From the NCBI GenBank assembly GCA_020696345.1, contig JAEHCK010000049.1, positions 1 to 32,419 on the forward strand: DNA of 32,419 bases, written 5' to 3'. The translations under genes were made by a program, and so were the position numbers. Of the stretch, positions 23,005 through 32,418 are shown piece after piece; within the stretch, counting starts at the first letter, position 1, and every line of letters begins with the position of its first letter. The stretch comes from Thermoplasmata archaeon (GTDB lineage Archaea; Thermoplasmatota; Penumbrarchaeia; JAEHCK01). The notes under the pieces are model-generated. The model saw nothing but the letters and a program-made list of their open reading frames with translations, searched no databases and was not told the origin of the DNA.

Positions 23005-23016
23005 AATATATAAATA
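23005..23016 (+). promoter_or_regulatory. TATA-like element upstream of the coiled-coil ATPase
   Basis: AATATATAAATA is the best TATA match in the 229-bp gap after thrS; it would leave a leader of about 120 nt. The gene's own GAGGGG Shine-Dalgarno site lies 8-9 nt before the ATG at 23161, so a leadered mRNA is expected. Confidence 0.4.
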
Positions 23017-23160
23017 ATATCAAATTGATAGTTAATAAACTTTAATAAACTATTTTCTACTTGAAATGAAAAATATGATTATAGATGTTATTTTTTGAAA
23101 ATATCAGATGTAGATAATTGAAAAAAAAGAGAAATATTTTTTAACCTGAGGGGTTAAGTA

Positions 23161-25344
23161 ATGGAAGACAGTGCGGCAAATATCTCTGATGAGAACGAAA
23201 AAGCCATGCAGATCGATATGTACACAAGTGAAATGGAAGAGATAGCCGACATGCTCGATGCATTAAAAGATGAATTGGAACGTAAAGAACAGCTGCTGAT
23301 CAAGGTAGAGGAGACCTTGGAAGATACCGAGGTTGTGCTTGAGAAAAAGATCCAGAACATTGTCGAGAAAGATGATGAGCTGAGAAAGATCGAAGATATC
23401 TTAAAGCGTAAAGAAGAAGACATAAATATCACTGAAGAAGAATTACAGACAAATGCCGCATTAGAATACCTGTCATTTCGCGCTAGAGAAGAAGATATCT
23501 CTGAAAAAATGGACATTTTGACCGAAAAAGAAACGGTTATTAAATCACATCTTTCACTTGAGGAACTGGATGCCAATGTTGAACAGCGTGAAGAGTTTTT
23601 AAAGGAGTTGGAATCACGGATCAAAGATGGTGAAGGCATACAAAAACAAAAAGCCACTCAAGTAGACGATAAATTATTGGCAGACATGGAGCGCGTAGAG
23701 CTAGAGCTGCAATCCAAAGCAGAAGAAATTAAAGAAATGGAACAGCATTTGATGCAAATGGAAACAGGCCTGCGTGACCGCGAAGAGGATTTGTTGGATC
23801 GAACCCATCGACTTCAGGAGCGTGAGCGTGATATGGTATCAGGCATGAGTGCTGAAACCAGCCCGGAACTGGCCAAAGAACTTGAGCGAAAAGAGGCGGA
23901 GATAACTAAGATCAAGGAGCATTTCGCCACCAAAGAAAAGGAGATTGGCGGTTTTAAGAAACAATTGGAAGAAATGGATATACATTTAAAAGAGCGCGAG
24001 GAAGAGATCAAATACCGTGAGAACGAACTTGAAAAGGAACACGAAAAAGTTATGGGCCAGATAGGTATGGATAAAACTGAACTTACAAGGCTGATGGCAA
24101 ATGAGCAGGAAATGAAATATCAGATCGAGCTTGAGGTCAAGCGCAAAGAGAAAGAGATCTCAGATAAGATCAATCGAAAAACCGAACTTCGTATTCAACC
24201 ACTTTTAAAGAAGATCGAATTGCTCGCAAAACGCAATGAAGACCTGGAAGGCTTAGAAGATAATCTGGAGGGTAAGCGAGCAGATTTAGAGATGCGTGAG
24301 TTACAGTTTCGTGAACGCTTTGAAGAACTATCTTACAGCGAGGAGAAAATGAGCAAGCGTGAAGAGCGGATTTTGCACGATCGTATGTCGTTGGAACAGG
24401 AGCGTAAGAAACTTAAGGCCAGTGGGAAGGGTGGCGATGCAGAGTTTATGGAGGAGGAGATCAGGTTAAAGAACGAAGAACTGCGTCAATTGGAAGAGCG
24501 GTTAGAGGAGAGAGAAAATTTCCTGCGTGAAAAGGAACTGGAAATGAAACGTATGGAATCTAAGATTATCGATGCTGACCTTGAAATGGAATTGGCGGTA
24601 GAAAAAGAGAAGGATGTTACTAAGATCAAAACAGGTGTGCGAAGGTTAGATGACCTTTTATATGGCGGCCTGCCGTTGAATTCAAATATATTTGTTTACG
24701 GTCCACCATTTACCGGCAAATCAGTTTTACTCAACCTATTCATTGCCGAGGGATTACGAAAGGGGATACCGGCAATCTTCGTTCTTACCGATAAGGCTCC
24801 CTCGGAGATACGTGAAGGGTTGTCTCAGATATTACCAAAAGTTGATATTTACGAGAAAAAGGGATTATTACGGTATGTTGATGCATACTCCAGAAGTATG
24901 GGAATTGAGACAGAAGAACCGAATACCACATATGTTGAAAAGGCCACAGATCTAGACGAGTTGGGCATGGCGGTGACCAATGTTCAAAAGATCATTCAGA
25001 AAGACCATAAATATCATAAGATCGTCCTCCATTCTGTTTCTACTATCATGGCATATACCGATGCAATGGTAACATTCAGATTTTTACAAACCCTAACCAG
25101 CCGGAATAAGCGTGCCGGAGCAGTTTCACTTTATTGTATGGATTACGGAATGTTTAGCGACTCGGAAGTTCAAACCTTAAAACATTTAATGAATGGTATA
25201 ATTGAATTCAAAGTTGATGACCTCAAAGCATACATGCGTGTGGAAGGTGTAACCGATGTAAGGACCCGAGGTTGGATCGAATATTCTCATAGCACCAAGA
25301 ATCTATCATTAAAGGGTTCATTTGCGGTTGACCATATAAGATAA
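23161..25344 (+). CDS. Long coiled coil fused to a KaiC/RecA-like ATPase domain
   Basis: The 727-residue protein has about 480 residues of nearly uninterrupted coiled coil, rich in E, K, L and R with repeated phrases such as REEDLLDRTHRLQERE. A RecA/KaiC-type domain follows, beginning TGVRRLDDLLYGGLP, the usual opening of KaiC-like domains. Walker A is GPPFTGKS at 514-521, and a hydrophobic strand KIVLHSVSTIMAYTD takes the place of Walker B. The C-terminal TRGWIEYSH and LSLKGSFAVDHIR are typical of archaeal KaiC-like proteins. It has no membrane segment. It could be a filament- or complex-forming ATPase in signalling, motility or chromosome organisation. It precedes the CARDB surface protein and the DUF835 protein on the same strand. 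Confidence 0.85.
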   Translation: MEDSAANISDENEKAMQIDMYTSEMEEIADMLDALKDELERKEQLLIKVEETLEDTEVVLEKKIQNIVEKDDELRKIEDILKRKEEDINITEEELQTNAALEYLSFRAREEDISEKMDILTEKETVIKSHLSLEELDANVEQREEFLKELESRIKDGEGIQKQKATQVDDKLLADMERVELELQSKAEEIKEMEQHLMQMETGLRDREEDLLDRTHRLQERERDMVSGMSAETSPELAKELERKEAEITKIKEHFATKEKEIGGFKKQLEEMDIHLKEREEEIKYRENELEKEHEKVMGQIGMDKTELTRLMANEQEMKYQIELEVKRKEKEISDKINRKTELRIQPLLKKIELLAKRNEDLEGLEDNLEGKRADLEMRELQFRERFEELSYSEEKMSKREERILHDRMSLEQERKKLKASGKGGDAEFMEEEIRLKNEELRQLEERLEERENFLREKELEMKRMESKIIDADLEMELAVEKEKDVTKIKTGVRRLDDLLYGGLPLNSNIFVYGPPFTGKSVLLNLFIAEGLRKGIPAIFVLTDKAPSEIREGLSQILPKVDIYEKKGLLRYVDAYSRSMGIETEEPNTTYVEKATDLDELGMAVTNVQKIIQKDHKYHKIVLHSVSTIMAYTDAMVTFRFLQTLTSRNKRAGAVSLYCMDYGMFSDSEVQTLKHLMNGIIEFKVDDLKAYMRVEGVTDVRTRGWIEYSHSTKNLSLKGSFAVDHIR

Positions 25345-25406
25345 TTCGAATTATTCCAAGATAGTTACTTTTAAATATTTGGAAAGGTTTAGGAGTATAT
25401 GGTATG

Positions 25407-25426
25407 GAATTCTTAATTAAGAATTC
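25407..25426. repeat. Perfect 20-bp palindrome
   Basis: GAATTCTTAATTAAGAATTC reads identically on both strands. It lies 62 bp after the ATPase stop and about 140 bp before the surface-protein start. It could be an operator or a hairpin at the transcript end. Confidence 0.75.
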
Positions 25427-25492
25427 GATCTATATTGAAAAGAATTGATCTCCTGGACATTTGGAATTGGTTATATTAGTGTTGGAAATATT

Positions 25493-25520
25493 ATATGAAA
25501 ATGACCTGTCATTTTCATAT
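25493..25520. repeat. 13-bp inverted repeat in the leader of the surface-protein gene
   Basis: ATATGAAAATGAC (25493-25505) and GTCATTTTCATAT (25508-25520) are perfect complements with two bases between. The structure ends about 45 bp before the ATG at 25565 and about 34 bp before its Shine-Dalgarno site, so it may lie in the 5' untranslated region. Confidence 0.7.
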
Positions 25521-25564
25521 CATGAGAAACATTCTATAAGCATTGCTTGAAGAGAGGTGACTAT

Positions 25565-28500
25565 ATGATATCACCACGTAAAGGATTAAAGAAAATAATT
25601 TTTATATGCATAATAATTGTTAGTTTGATTTTAACAAACGTTATTGTATCATTCAATAACGAGGTAAAAGCACCAACCCCGCCAAAGTATGACAAGTTTG
25701 GAAATATGATCATAACAAATGGTTCTACCGTGGTAATAGAGAACTACCCCTCAAAATTGCCATTCAAACAAAATGGCCACATATTTGTGAACGACTCCAG
25801 TACACTTATCATCCGGAAATCCACATTTTTAATGAGCCCGCATAATGATATTGTTTATAATGTTACCGTCGATGAGTCAAGTACCTTGCGTATTGAAAAT
25901 TCGGATTTCACTATCGATACAGAAATAATCGGGGCTTCATACGAGCTATCTTTTCAAATTAAAAACTCTACATTGGAGATAATTGATTCATCAATAATGT
26001 TCCCTGGGGAAATTAATCTTCTTAATTCTACACTAAGGGCAATTAATTCTAAATTTATTGCACCGAAAGACGGTGCTGATTGTCCACCGCTCTGGATAAT
26101 TAATTCCAGTTATGTGTATTATGAAGATTGTATACTTGATGATTTCCCAGGTGATTGTGATGGTGTTCCGTGGCCTATGAAATTGTTCGGGAACACTACA
26201 TTAATCGGTATCAATACATATATCTCGATTGGTTGGGATTTTAATCAAATGATGGTGGCTAATTCATCGCATGTTGAATTCTATGGTGTAAGCTTATTCA
26301 GTGGATCTTATAATTATAATCCACTCGTGGTGACACACGATCAAGGTTGGTTAAATATTTATCGCTGGCTAAAGGTAAATGTGACTGATAAAATAAACGT
26401 ACCGTTGGCGGATGCTCGTGTGGATGCTAAAAATGTTACTGGTCAATATATCCCACCACCAAAATCATATGTTCTTGATTACCTAAATAAACAACAGTCC
26501 GATTACAATAAAACGAATTCATTAGGTGCGGCGACCCTACCGATATTCACTGATAACCTCACAAAAGATAGCATGCCAAACTCGAGATTTGTTGGGAATT
26601 ATCAAATAACAGCTCATTTTGATCAACTCCAAAAATCGATGAATGTTGGTTTGCCATCATATCCTTCGTTAACTACTGCCTCGAATAATCCAATGGTGTC
26701 CATCATCTTTGATGATCTGATCATTTCGCCAAAGAACAATACATATTATCACAACTCATTTTCTGATATCATTATCAGTAGTGGTAAAGGAACGATTCGA
26801 AATTCAATTTTTCAAAATCCTTCAGGTGGAATTTCGGATATGAGTTTTGGCCAACAGGGAAACATAATCGTTAATGGTACTGGCAGCGGCGGGCAACTTG
26901 ATCTGGTCTCGTCACGATTAGGAATGGAACAAAATGAAACAAATAAATACTTTATTTTAATAGAAGAGAACGGTTTGATGAACTTCTATAATGCCTCTGC
27001 TATCATGGATGGTATTGTCTCACCCGGTGAATATCCTATAAATGTTTATATGAGCCAATCGGCAAAAATGTCATTAGAAAAAGCCAGTAGTTTAGAAGAC
27101 TTGGGACTTTTGGTCATGGAAGACAACTCGATGATCACTATTGATAACAGTTCGATAAGAGCTGAACAGTTTTATGCAGAAGGAACGAATCGAAATTTAA
27201 TTATTAATGCTTTAAATAATTCAATGATCAACGTAACCACACTAACATTATTAAATGCGGATATTACATTAGAAAACACGGAAATATCCACTGCATCGGA
27301 TATAATATTCAAAGATGTGCTCATGAATGGTTCTAACATTACATTCGATCATCCCATTAAATTCTCACAGAACTCCAAAGCAAACCTAATAAATATTACA
27401 AATCCCGGTTTCTTTAATATCACCACAGATGGAAATTCTCATGTGGATTTATCTTGGTGGTTGGAAATAACAGTCAAAGATTCCCAGGGAAATATGTTAG
27501 ATGGTGCGGAGATCACGGTCTGGAACTATTCCAGTGTTAATAATAAACTCATTCATAATAAATATAAAACAGGTTATACCGATGGGAACGGCAAATTGAC
27601 GTTGCCGTTGTTAGGCGGGATCGTTAATAGCTCTGGCCACATCTTTGGCGGAGTAATTGGCAATTATTACATAAATGCAACATATCACGGTTCCGAATCC
27701 GATTCCACACGTGCAACCAGTACCCGTAGCCGACAGACAGGCGGCGGTGGTGTGAACGTATTCGGCGGCAACCAGGAGCTCGAGATCATAATCCCTGGCA
27801 CACCAGACCTCGTAATTGATACTGCAAATATTACATTTGATCAAACCCAAGGCGTGAAGAATGCGGATCTAAATATATATGCAAATATTACCAATAAGGG
27901 TAACTTCACCGCGTTTAATATTTATACAGAGATCTGGGATGATACGGACAACAAGCTATTATACGAGTATAAGATCGATATTTTGGAACCTGGAAAATCC
28001 TTTATGGTCAACACAACATACAAATTTACCTCTGAAGGCGAACATGATATCGAAGTCGCAGTTGACCCCGATCAACTTATTACAGAATTAAACGAGAATA
28101 ACAATATGGCAAACAAGACCATATATATAGAAAATAAAGATAAACCCGACCTGATCATTGTTCAGAATTCAATATCCACTGACCAATCGACTCCAATTTC
28201 AAATAATTCGCCAGTGATTGTGGAAGCAAAGATACTAAATGTGGGCAGCCTTGATGCCTATAATTTTATGGTTGGATTCTATATTTATCCTCCCGGTGAA
28301 AGTAAGTTTATGCTAGGCGAGAAGACCATTGCAGCCCTGGGCATTGATGATGATGCTATTACCGTCAAACCAACTCAGATATGGCGAGTCAACAAAACTG
28401 GAGAATACAAGATCGAAGTAGTAGTCGATATATATTATAATATCCTCGAATTGAACGAAGATAACAATTCCTTGTTGAAAGACATCGATGTTGTGAAGGG

Positions 28501-31078
28501 TCCGGACCTGACCGTTGGCAGTATAGGTTTCAGTCAAACCCCACCAATTACACGCGAGAATGCGTTCTCGATCATTGCCAATGTAAGAAATGTTGGACCG
28601 TCAAAATCACCTGTGTTCAAAGTCAGGTTTTACAAGAACACACTGCGAGAAGAAGATAGTATCGGCGAAGTCACCTCAATGTCCGGATTGGACCCCGGTG
28701 AGGATTCTAATGTTAAATTACAGATCACAAAAGAATTGGCAATGAATATATTCGATGATCCCGGTACTTATCAGATCTTTATTAAAGTGGACCCGGATAA
28801 TTTGATATCGGAAATAAATGAGGATAATAATACAAATTGGACCAATCTTGAGATAAAACAGAAAGCCGACCTATCAATTACTTCTGAAGAGATCCTTTTC
28901 AATGTTACACAAGCAGACAATGGTATCGATTTTACCATTACCGCGACAGTTCGTAACATCGGTGAAACAAACTCAAATGAGTTTATTGTTAGATTCTTCG
29001 ATGGTGACCCTGCAGATGATGGCGGCCAGATCCCAGCCGATATTAATTATCAGGGTATTGAGGCTGGAAAACATAAAACATTCAAAATGGAATGGAACAC
29101 TACGGAAGGCGGAATTCATGAGATCTATGTAGAAATTGCCACCGACCCCTTGATCTTTGAGGAAGAGATATATAAAAACAATAAGGCATTCACCGCGATC
29201 TACGTGAAAACCCTACCAGATCTCTATGTGACTGAAGATGATATTGTTAGTGATAAAGATAATGAAGAGATCCTACTTGGTTACCCCATTAAATTCTTCA
29301 TTACAGTTCACAACGGCGGCGATACTACAGCGAGAAATTTTGGAATTGAACTTTGGGACGGCCCACCAAATTCTGACGAGAGCGAACAGATCGAATTCTC
29401 TGACACAGTTATAGAAACCCTGGAAGGTATATCTCATGTGGTAATCGGTAATATTACCCACTATTTCAAAACTACTGGCCTGCATCGTATTCATGTAGTT
29501 GTAGACCCGGAAAATGTGATTCGCGAATCTGATGAATTCAACAATACAGCTTACAAGACGTATTGGATAAATATCACGGCTATAGATCTAACTGTGTTTG
29601 ATATGGATAAGAACAAAGTGCTTGATTTGAATGATATAACATTACAAGTGAAACCTAAGGCTAAGAACACCTTTGAAGACCAAACCGACAAAACTGCCGC
29701 CGATGGACAGGAAATACGATTTAAATTTAAAATAAAGAACGTGGGAAATATTATGTCAGAAAACACCACGGTTAAAGCATTTTTGATGATCGGTAATGCA
29801 TCACAGGATTATGAACCACAGGATCTGGGTGAAATGGCAGTAGAAGCATTGAAAGATGGTAATGCTACAAATGATTTTATCACAACCAAATCCATTAAAG
29901 TTCAATATGACAGCAAGATCAAAGATTACGCACTTTGGATCATAATTGACCCTGATGATCTGATCAAAGAATCTGATAAGAAGAACAATAACATCACGAT
30001 TAAAGGAGTTCTCACGATCATTGATGTCAATATGAAACTTGAGAGTTTTTTGATCGAGAATGAAATGGGAGATACAGTTTATTACTATGGAGGCGAGCCT
30101 AAACCGATCGATAAAGGTGATATACTTTCGATCAAGATATATATAAAAAATGAGGGTAATTCACCTGGTAATGCAAAGATCGAGCTAATTTTAAATGGTA
30201 ACCCGTATTATACTTTAGATGCAAAGGATGTTATGGATCATACTATAAACACGACCCTATTCGAGTATACATTACCGGAGATGAACAATGTTGGTGTTTT
30301 CAATTTAAGGATCGAAGTGAACGGCACCCGTGATTTTGTTTATGATGACGATTGGGGTGAAGTCAGTTTACAGGTGATAAAACCTGACGGAGCTGGAGAT
30401 GGTAAAGAAGCATTTATAGGGAGTATGTTGTTTTTCATTATCATCATAATCGTCATTGCTGTACTATGTGCCGTGGTCGGAGCACTATTTATGAAGAAAA
30501 AGAAACAAGAAAAGATGGCAGAATGCTCCGAATGCGGTGAGCTCATACCGATCGATGCCGATGTCTGTCCGAAATGTGGTGCGGAATTCAGTGATGAGAT
30601 CGAATGCGGTGAGTGCGGTGAATTAATGAAAATAACCGACACTACTTGCCAGGCATGCGGTGCAGTATTCGCTAAAGATGCAGAGGCCAAGGGTGAAGAT
30701 GAAGAAGAGAGTGAAAAAGAGATCGATGGTCCACAAGAAGGTGAACCGGGCGACCTTGGAGATGAAGAGGTTACAATGGAAGAGGAAGGTTCTGTCGAGG
30801 AAAACGTGACAGAAACCAAAGATCTGGGGAAACCAGCATTTGGTGTGGCCACACCCACACCACCGGCTCCAAAGCCTGGTAAACCAGCCGCACCTGCTGC
30901 ACAATCAGTTGCACCACCCACTGTAGCTGCAGGACCGGGACCCAATGTGGCTGCTCCTGGTGAAATTGAAGATGCCGAAGAAGGAGAATTCCAAGAAAAA
31001 GCTGAGTGTTACCGCTGTGGCGCCATTGTTCCATTATCTGCATCTATGTGTCCAGAATGCGGTGCGGAATTCGAATAA
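25565..31078 (+). CDS. Giant CARDB-repeat surface protein with transmembrane segment and cytosolic zinc ribbons
   Basis: This 1837-residue protein begins with a signal sequence or anchor (about 11-27) and a long stretch (about 40-620) of repeated N-S/T-rich beta turns like a right-handed beta-helix, with many N-glycosylation sequons. Seven CARDB-like cell-adhesion domains follow, starting near 745, 858, 978, 1098, 1217, 1338 and 1485; most open with a PDL or ADL motif and end in DPDxxIxExxExNN. A single helix at about 1617-1643 is followed by a KKKK stop-transfer signal. The tail has three zinc ribbons (about 1654, 1681 and 1815), the last two separated by an acidic and a P/A-rich linker. The frame opens at a TTG at 25547, but the ATG at 25565 has a GAGGTGA Shine-Dalgarno site. 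It is probably a glycosylated cell-surface adhesin or sensor. Confidence 0.88.
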   Translation: MISPRKGLKKIIFICIIIVSLILTNVIVSFNNEVKAPTPPKYDKFGNMIITNGSTVVIENYPSKLPFKQNGHIFVNDSSTLIIRKSTFLMSPHNDIVYNVTVDESSTLRIENSDFTIDTEIIGASYELSFQIKNSTLEIIDSSIMFPGEINLLNSTLRAINSKFIAPKDGADCPPLWIINSSYVYYEDCILDDFPGDCDGVPWPMKLFGNTTLIGINTYISIGWDFNQMMVANSSHVEFYGVSLFSGSYNYNPLVVTHDQGWLNIYRWLKVNVTDKINVPLADARVDAKNVTGQYIPPPKSYVLDYLNKQQSDYNKTNSLGAATLPIFTDNLTKDSMPNSRFVGNYQITAHFDQLQKSMNVGLPSYPSLTTASNNPMVSIIFDDLIISPKNNTYYHNSFSDIIISSGKGTIRNSIFQNPSGGISDMSFGQQGNIIVNGTGSGGQLDLVSSRLGMEQNETNKYFILIEENGLMNFYNASAIMDGIVSPGEYPINVYMSQSAKMSLEKASSLEDLGLLVMEDNSMITIDNSSIRAEQFYAEGTNRNLIINALNNSMINVTTLTLLNADITLENTEISTASDIIFKDVLMNGSNITFDHPIKFSQNSKANLINITNPGFFNITTDGNSHVDLSWWLEITVKDSQGNMLDGAEITVWNYSSVNNKLIHNKYKTGYTDGNGKLTLPLLGGIVNSSGHIFGGVIGNYYINATYHGSESDSTRATSTRSRQTGGGGVNVFGGNQELEIIIPGTPDLVIDTANITFDQTQGVKNADLNIYANITNKGNFTAFNIYTEIWDDTDNKLLYEYKIDILEPGKSFMVNTTYKFTSEGEHDIEVAVDPDQLITELNENNNMANKTIYIENKDKPDLIIVQNSISTDQSTPISNNSPVIVEAKILNVGSLDAYNFMVGFYIYPPGESKFMLGEKTIAALGIDDDAITVKPTQIWRVNKTGEYKIEVVVDIYYNILELNEDNNSLLKDIDVVKGPDLTVGSIGFSQTPPITRENAFSIIANVRNVGPSKSPVFKVRFYKNTLREEDSIGEVTSMSGLDPGEDSNVKLQITKELAMNIFDDPGTYQIFIKVDPDNLISEINEDNNTNWTNLEIKQKADLSITSEEILFNVTQADNGIDFTITATVRNIGETNSNEFIVRFFDGDPADDGGQIPADINYQGIEAGKHKTFKMEWNTTEGGIHEIYVEIATDPLIFEEEIYKNNKAFTAIYVKTLPDLYVTEDDIVSDKDNEEILLGYPIKFFITVHNGGDTTARNFGIELWDGPPNSDESEQIEFSDTVIETLEGISHVVIGNITHYFKTTGLHRIHVVVDPENVIRESDEFNNTAYKTYWINITAIDLTVFDMDKNKVLDLNDITLQVKPKAKNTFEDQTDKTAADGQEIRFKFKIKNVGNIMSENTTVKAFLMIGNASQDYEPQDLGEMAVEALKDGNATNDFITTKSIKVQYDSKIKDYALWIIIDPDDLIKESDKKNNNITIKGVLTIIDVNMKLESFLIENEMGDTVYYYGGEPKPIDKGDILSIKIYIKNEGNSPGNAKIELILNGNPYYTLDAKDVMDHTINTTLFEYTLPEMNNVGVFNLRIEVNGTRDFVYDDDWGEVSLQVIKPDGAGDGKEAFIGSMLFFIIIIIVIAVLCAVVGALFMKKKKQEKMAECSECGELIPIDADVCPKCGAEFSDEIECGECGELMKITDTTCQACGAVFAKDAEAKGEDEEESEKEIDGPQEGEPGDLGDEEVTMEEEGSVEENVTETKDLGKPAFGVATPTPPAPKPGKPAAPAAQSVAPPTVAAGPGPNVAAPGEIEDAEEGEFQEKAECYRCGAIVPLSASMCPECGAEFE

Positions 31079-31306
31079 CGCAAAAGTGCAGTAAAGTAAT
31101 TTAGTAGAATTCCGATGGATCCTACCGATCTTTTACTGAGTTGATGCAGGATCGTGGTCGAACTGACGAGATGTTCTATCTAATGCTGAGATGGCGGGAT
31201 GTTGTATATGATATAGAGATTTCGGGATGCATCAATGAATTAACAATAATAAATCAAACATCCTGGAAATTAAGCGTAACGTTCAACATCCTAATAATAA
31301 TTCGAA
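31079..31306. other. Gap with short dyads
   Basis: No gene is seen between the surface protein and the DUF835 gene. GGATGTTG near 31195-31202 faces CAACATCC near 31283-31290, and GATCCTACCGATC is a short partial palindrome. These may belong to the 3' end of the long transcript. Confidence 0.35.
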
Positions 31307-31317
31307 ATATATAAATA
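31307..31317 (+). promoter_or_regulatory. TATA-like element upstream of the DUF835 gene
   Basis: ATATATAAATA lies about 75 bp before the ATG at 31391. The gene also has a GGTGGAG Shine-Dalgarno site at 31375-31381, consistent with a leadered mRNA. Confidence 0.5.
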
Positions 31318-31390
31318 TCGCAACTATTGTTCACTAAATATTATAATTATTTTTATTATCTCTATAATTTTCAAGGTGGAGTAGTTGTCG

Positions 31391-32062
31391 ATGCTTTACA
31401 ATTTATTAATTATGGATGACCTGCCAATTGAGACTACGATGATCATTCTTGGTTTTTTCATTGTTTTAATTGTATTATTTATTCATCTAATTTTCAGATG
31501 GTATAACTTGTATTACAGGAAACGAGAATTGACCAGGCCAAAGGAACCAAAGATCACATTAAAAAAAATAGCTACACCAAAGTTCAAACTTATGCCTGGT
31601 AGTACATACATGCTCCTCGAACTAACTGATAAGAATATGGATCAGGGATTCAAGATCTTTAAAAACATGCTACAAGATGGCGCACCTGGTCTGTTAATTA
31701 CTAGGACCTATCCCGCTAAAGTTAAAAAGAAATTTGCTCTTGGAAAGCTGCCAATAATCTGGTTAACCCGAACAAAAAGCAACAATAGCATTACACCAAC
31801 AAACCTTGGCAATATAGTAGAGGAGATAAAAGAATTTACAAGCCAGCAAGATAACTCAGTTGTAATGTTTGATGGCCTGGAATATCTCACCGTGCATAAT
31901 GAATTCCCCAGGGTTCTAAAATTCTTACATACTTTGAAAGATGAGATCGCACTCAATAATGCAAGATTGATGATCTCCTTGAACCCGAAGACATTGAGTA
32001 AAAAAAAGATCGCGTTGATGGGTAAGGAATTGAAAGTCCTAAATCCCAGCCAGGATAAGTAA
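31391..32062 (+). CDS. Membrane-anchored DUF835 protein
   Basis: The roughly 223-residue protein has one N-terminal membrane helix (about 15-35, IILGFFIVLIVLFIHLIF) followed by a basic stretch and a DUF835 domain (about 70-218). The domain's landmarks are PGSTYMLLE, GAPGLLITRTYPAKVKKKF, LPIIWLTRT, SITPTNLGNIVEEIKEF, NSVVMFDGLEYLTVHNEF and LKFLHTLKDEI. DUF835 is common in Thermoplasmatota, often next to sensor domains, and its function is unproven. The order of strands resembles the KaiC/RecA fold, but no P-loop is present, so it may be a non-hydrolysing relative; this is inference. The frame extends to a TTG at 31385; the ATG at 31391 sits 9 nt after GGTGGAG. Confidence 0.85.
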   Translation: MLYNLLIMDDLPIETTMIILGFFIVLIVLFIHLIFRWYNLYYRKRELTRPKEPKITLKKIATPKFKLMPGSTYMLLELTDKNMDQGFKIFKNMLQDGAPGLLITRTYPAKVKKKFALGKLPIIWLTRTKSNNSITPTNLGNIVEEIKEFTSQQDNSVVMFDGLEYLTVHNEFPRVLKFLHTLKDEIALNNARLMISLNPKTLSKKKIALMGKELKVLNPSQDK

Positions 32063-32191
32063 ACATTGAATAAATAAGCCTCATTTACGAATTTAGGAAC
32101 GATCAGCTTGTACTAACTTATTTATTATCAAGGGATGTGGGACTTATTTATCGGCCATTTCGATGAATTAATAATGAAAACCACTTGTGGG

Positions 32192-32272
32192 AGGGTGACC
32201 ACTGCAAGTAATGATTGCTTGTAATTGTTGGGAGACCACTTCAATGAATTGTCGTTTACAATCGTTTGGGGG
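32192..32272. repeat. Dispersed repeat, copy 2
   Basis: It matches 9446-9560 in the same orientation: CACTGCAAGTAATGATTGCTT, a GTTGGGAGACCACTTCAATG block, TTTACAATCGTTTGGGG. It lacks the third sub-unit present in copy 1. Confidence 0.75.
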
Positions 32273-32307
32273 GTAATGGGTGAAGTGCTAATGTTGAGGA
32301 TACTACA

Positions 32308-32418
32308 ACAATTTGTTAATACAAATTGTCTAGGGCTAATAATTCTTATAAAATAATTGTGCTATAGACAGAATTATTACCCTTGGAAATTGAAGATTGA
32401 AGATTGGAACAATTTTCC
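32308..32418. other. Hairpin cluster similar in design to 14289-14456
   Basis: ACAATTTGT/ACAAATTGT (32308-32316/32321-32329) is followed by a CTAGGGC linker and a 10-bp stem TAATAATTCT/AGAATTATTA (32337-32346/32370-32379). A GGAAATTG stem (32385-32392) can pair with CAATTTTCC near 32410-32418. On the minus strand the order stem, linker, hairpin equals that at 14317-14390. The 16 bases at 32403-32418 are the reverse complement of 14441-14456. The window ends here, so the element may continue. Confidence 0.6.

Noticed and set aside
30340-30945. 201-residue minus-strand frame
   Set aside because: It is the antisense shadow of the acidic and proline/alanine-rich tail of the surface protein.
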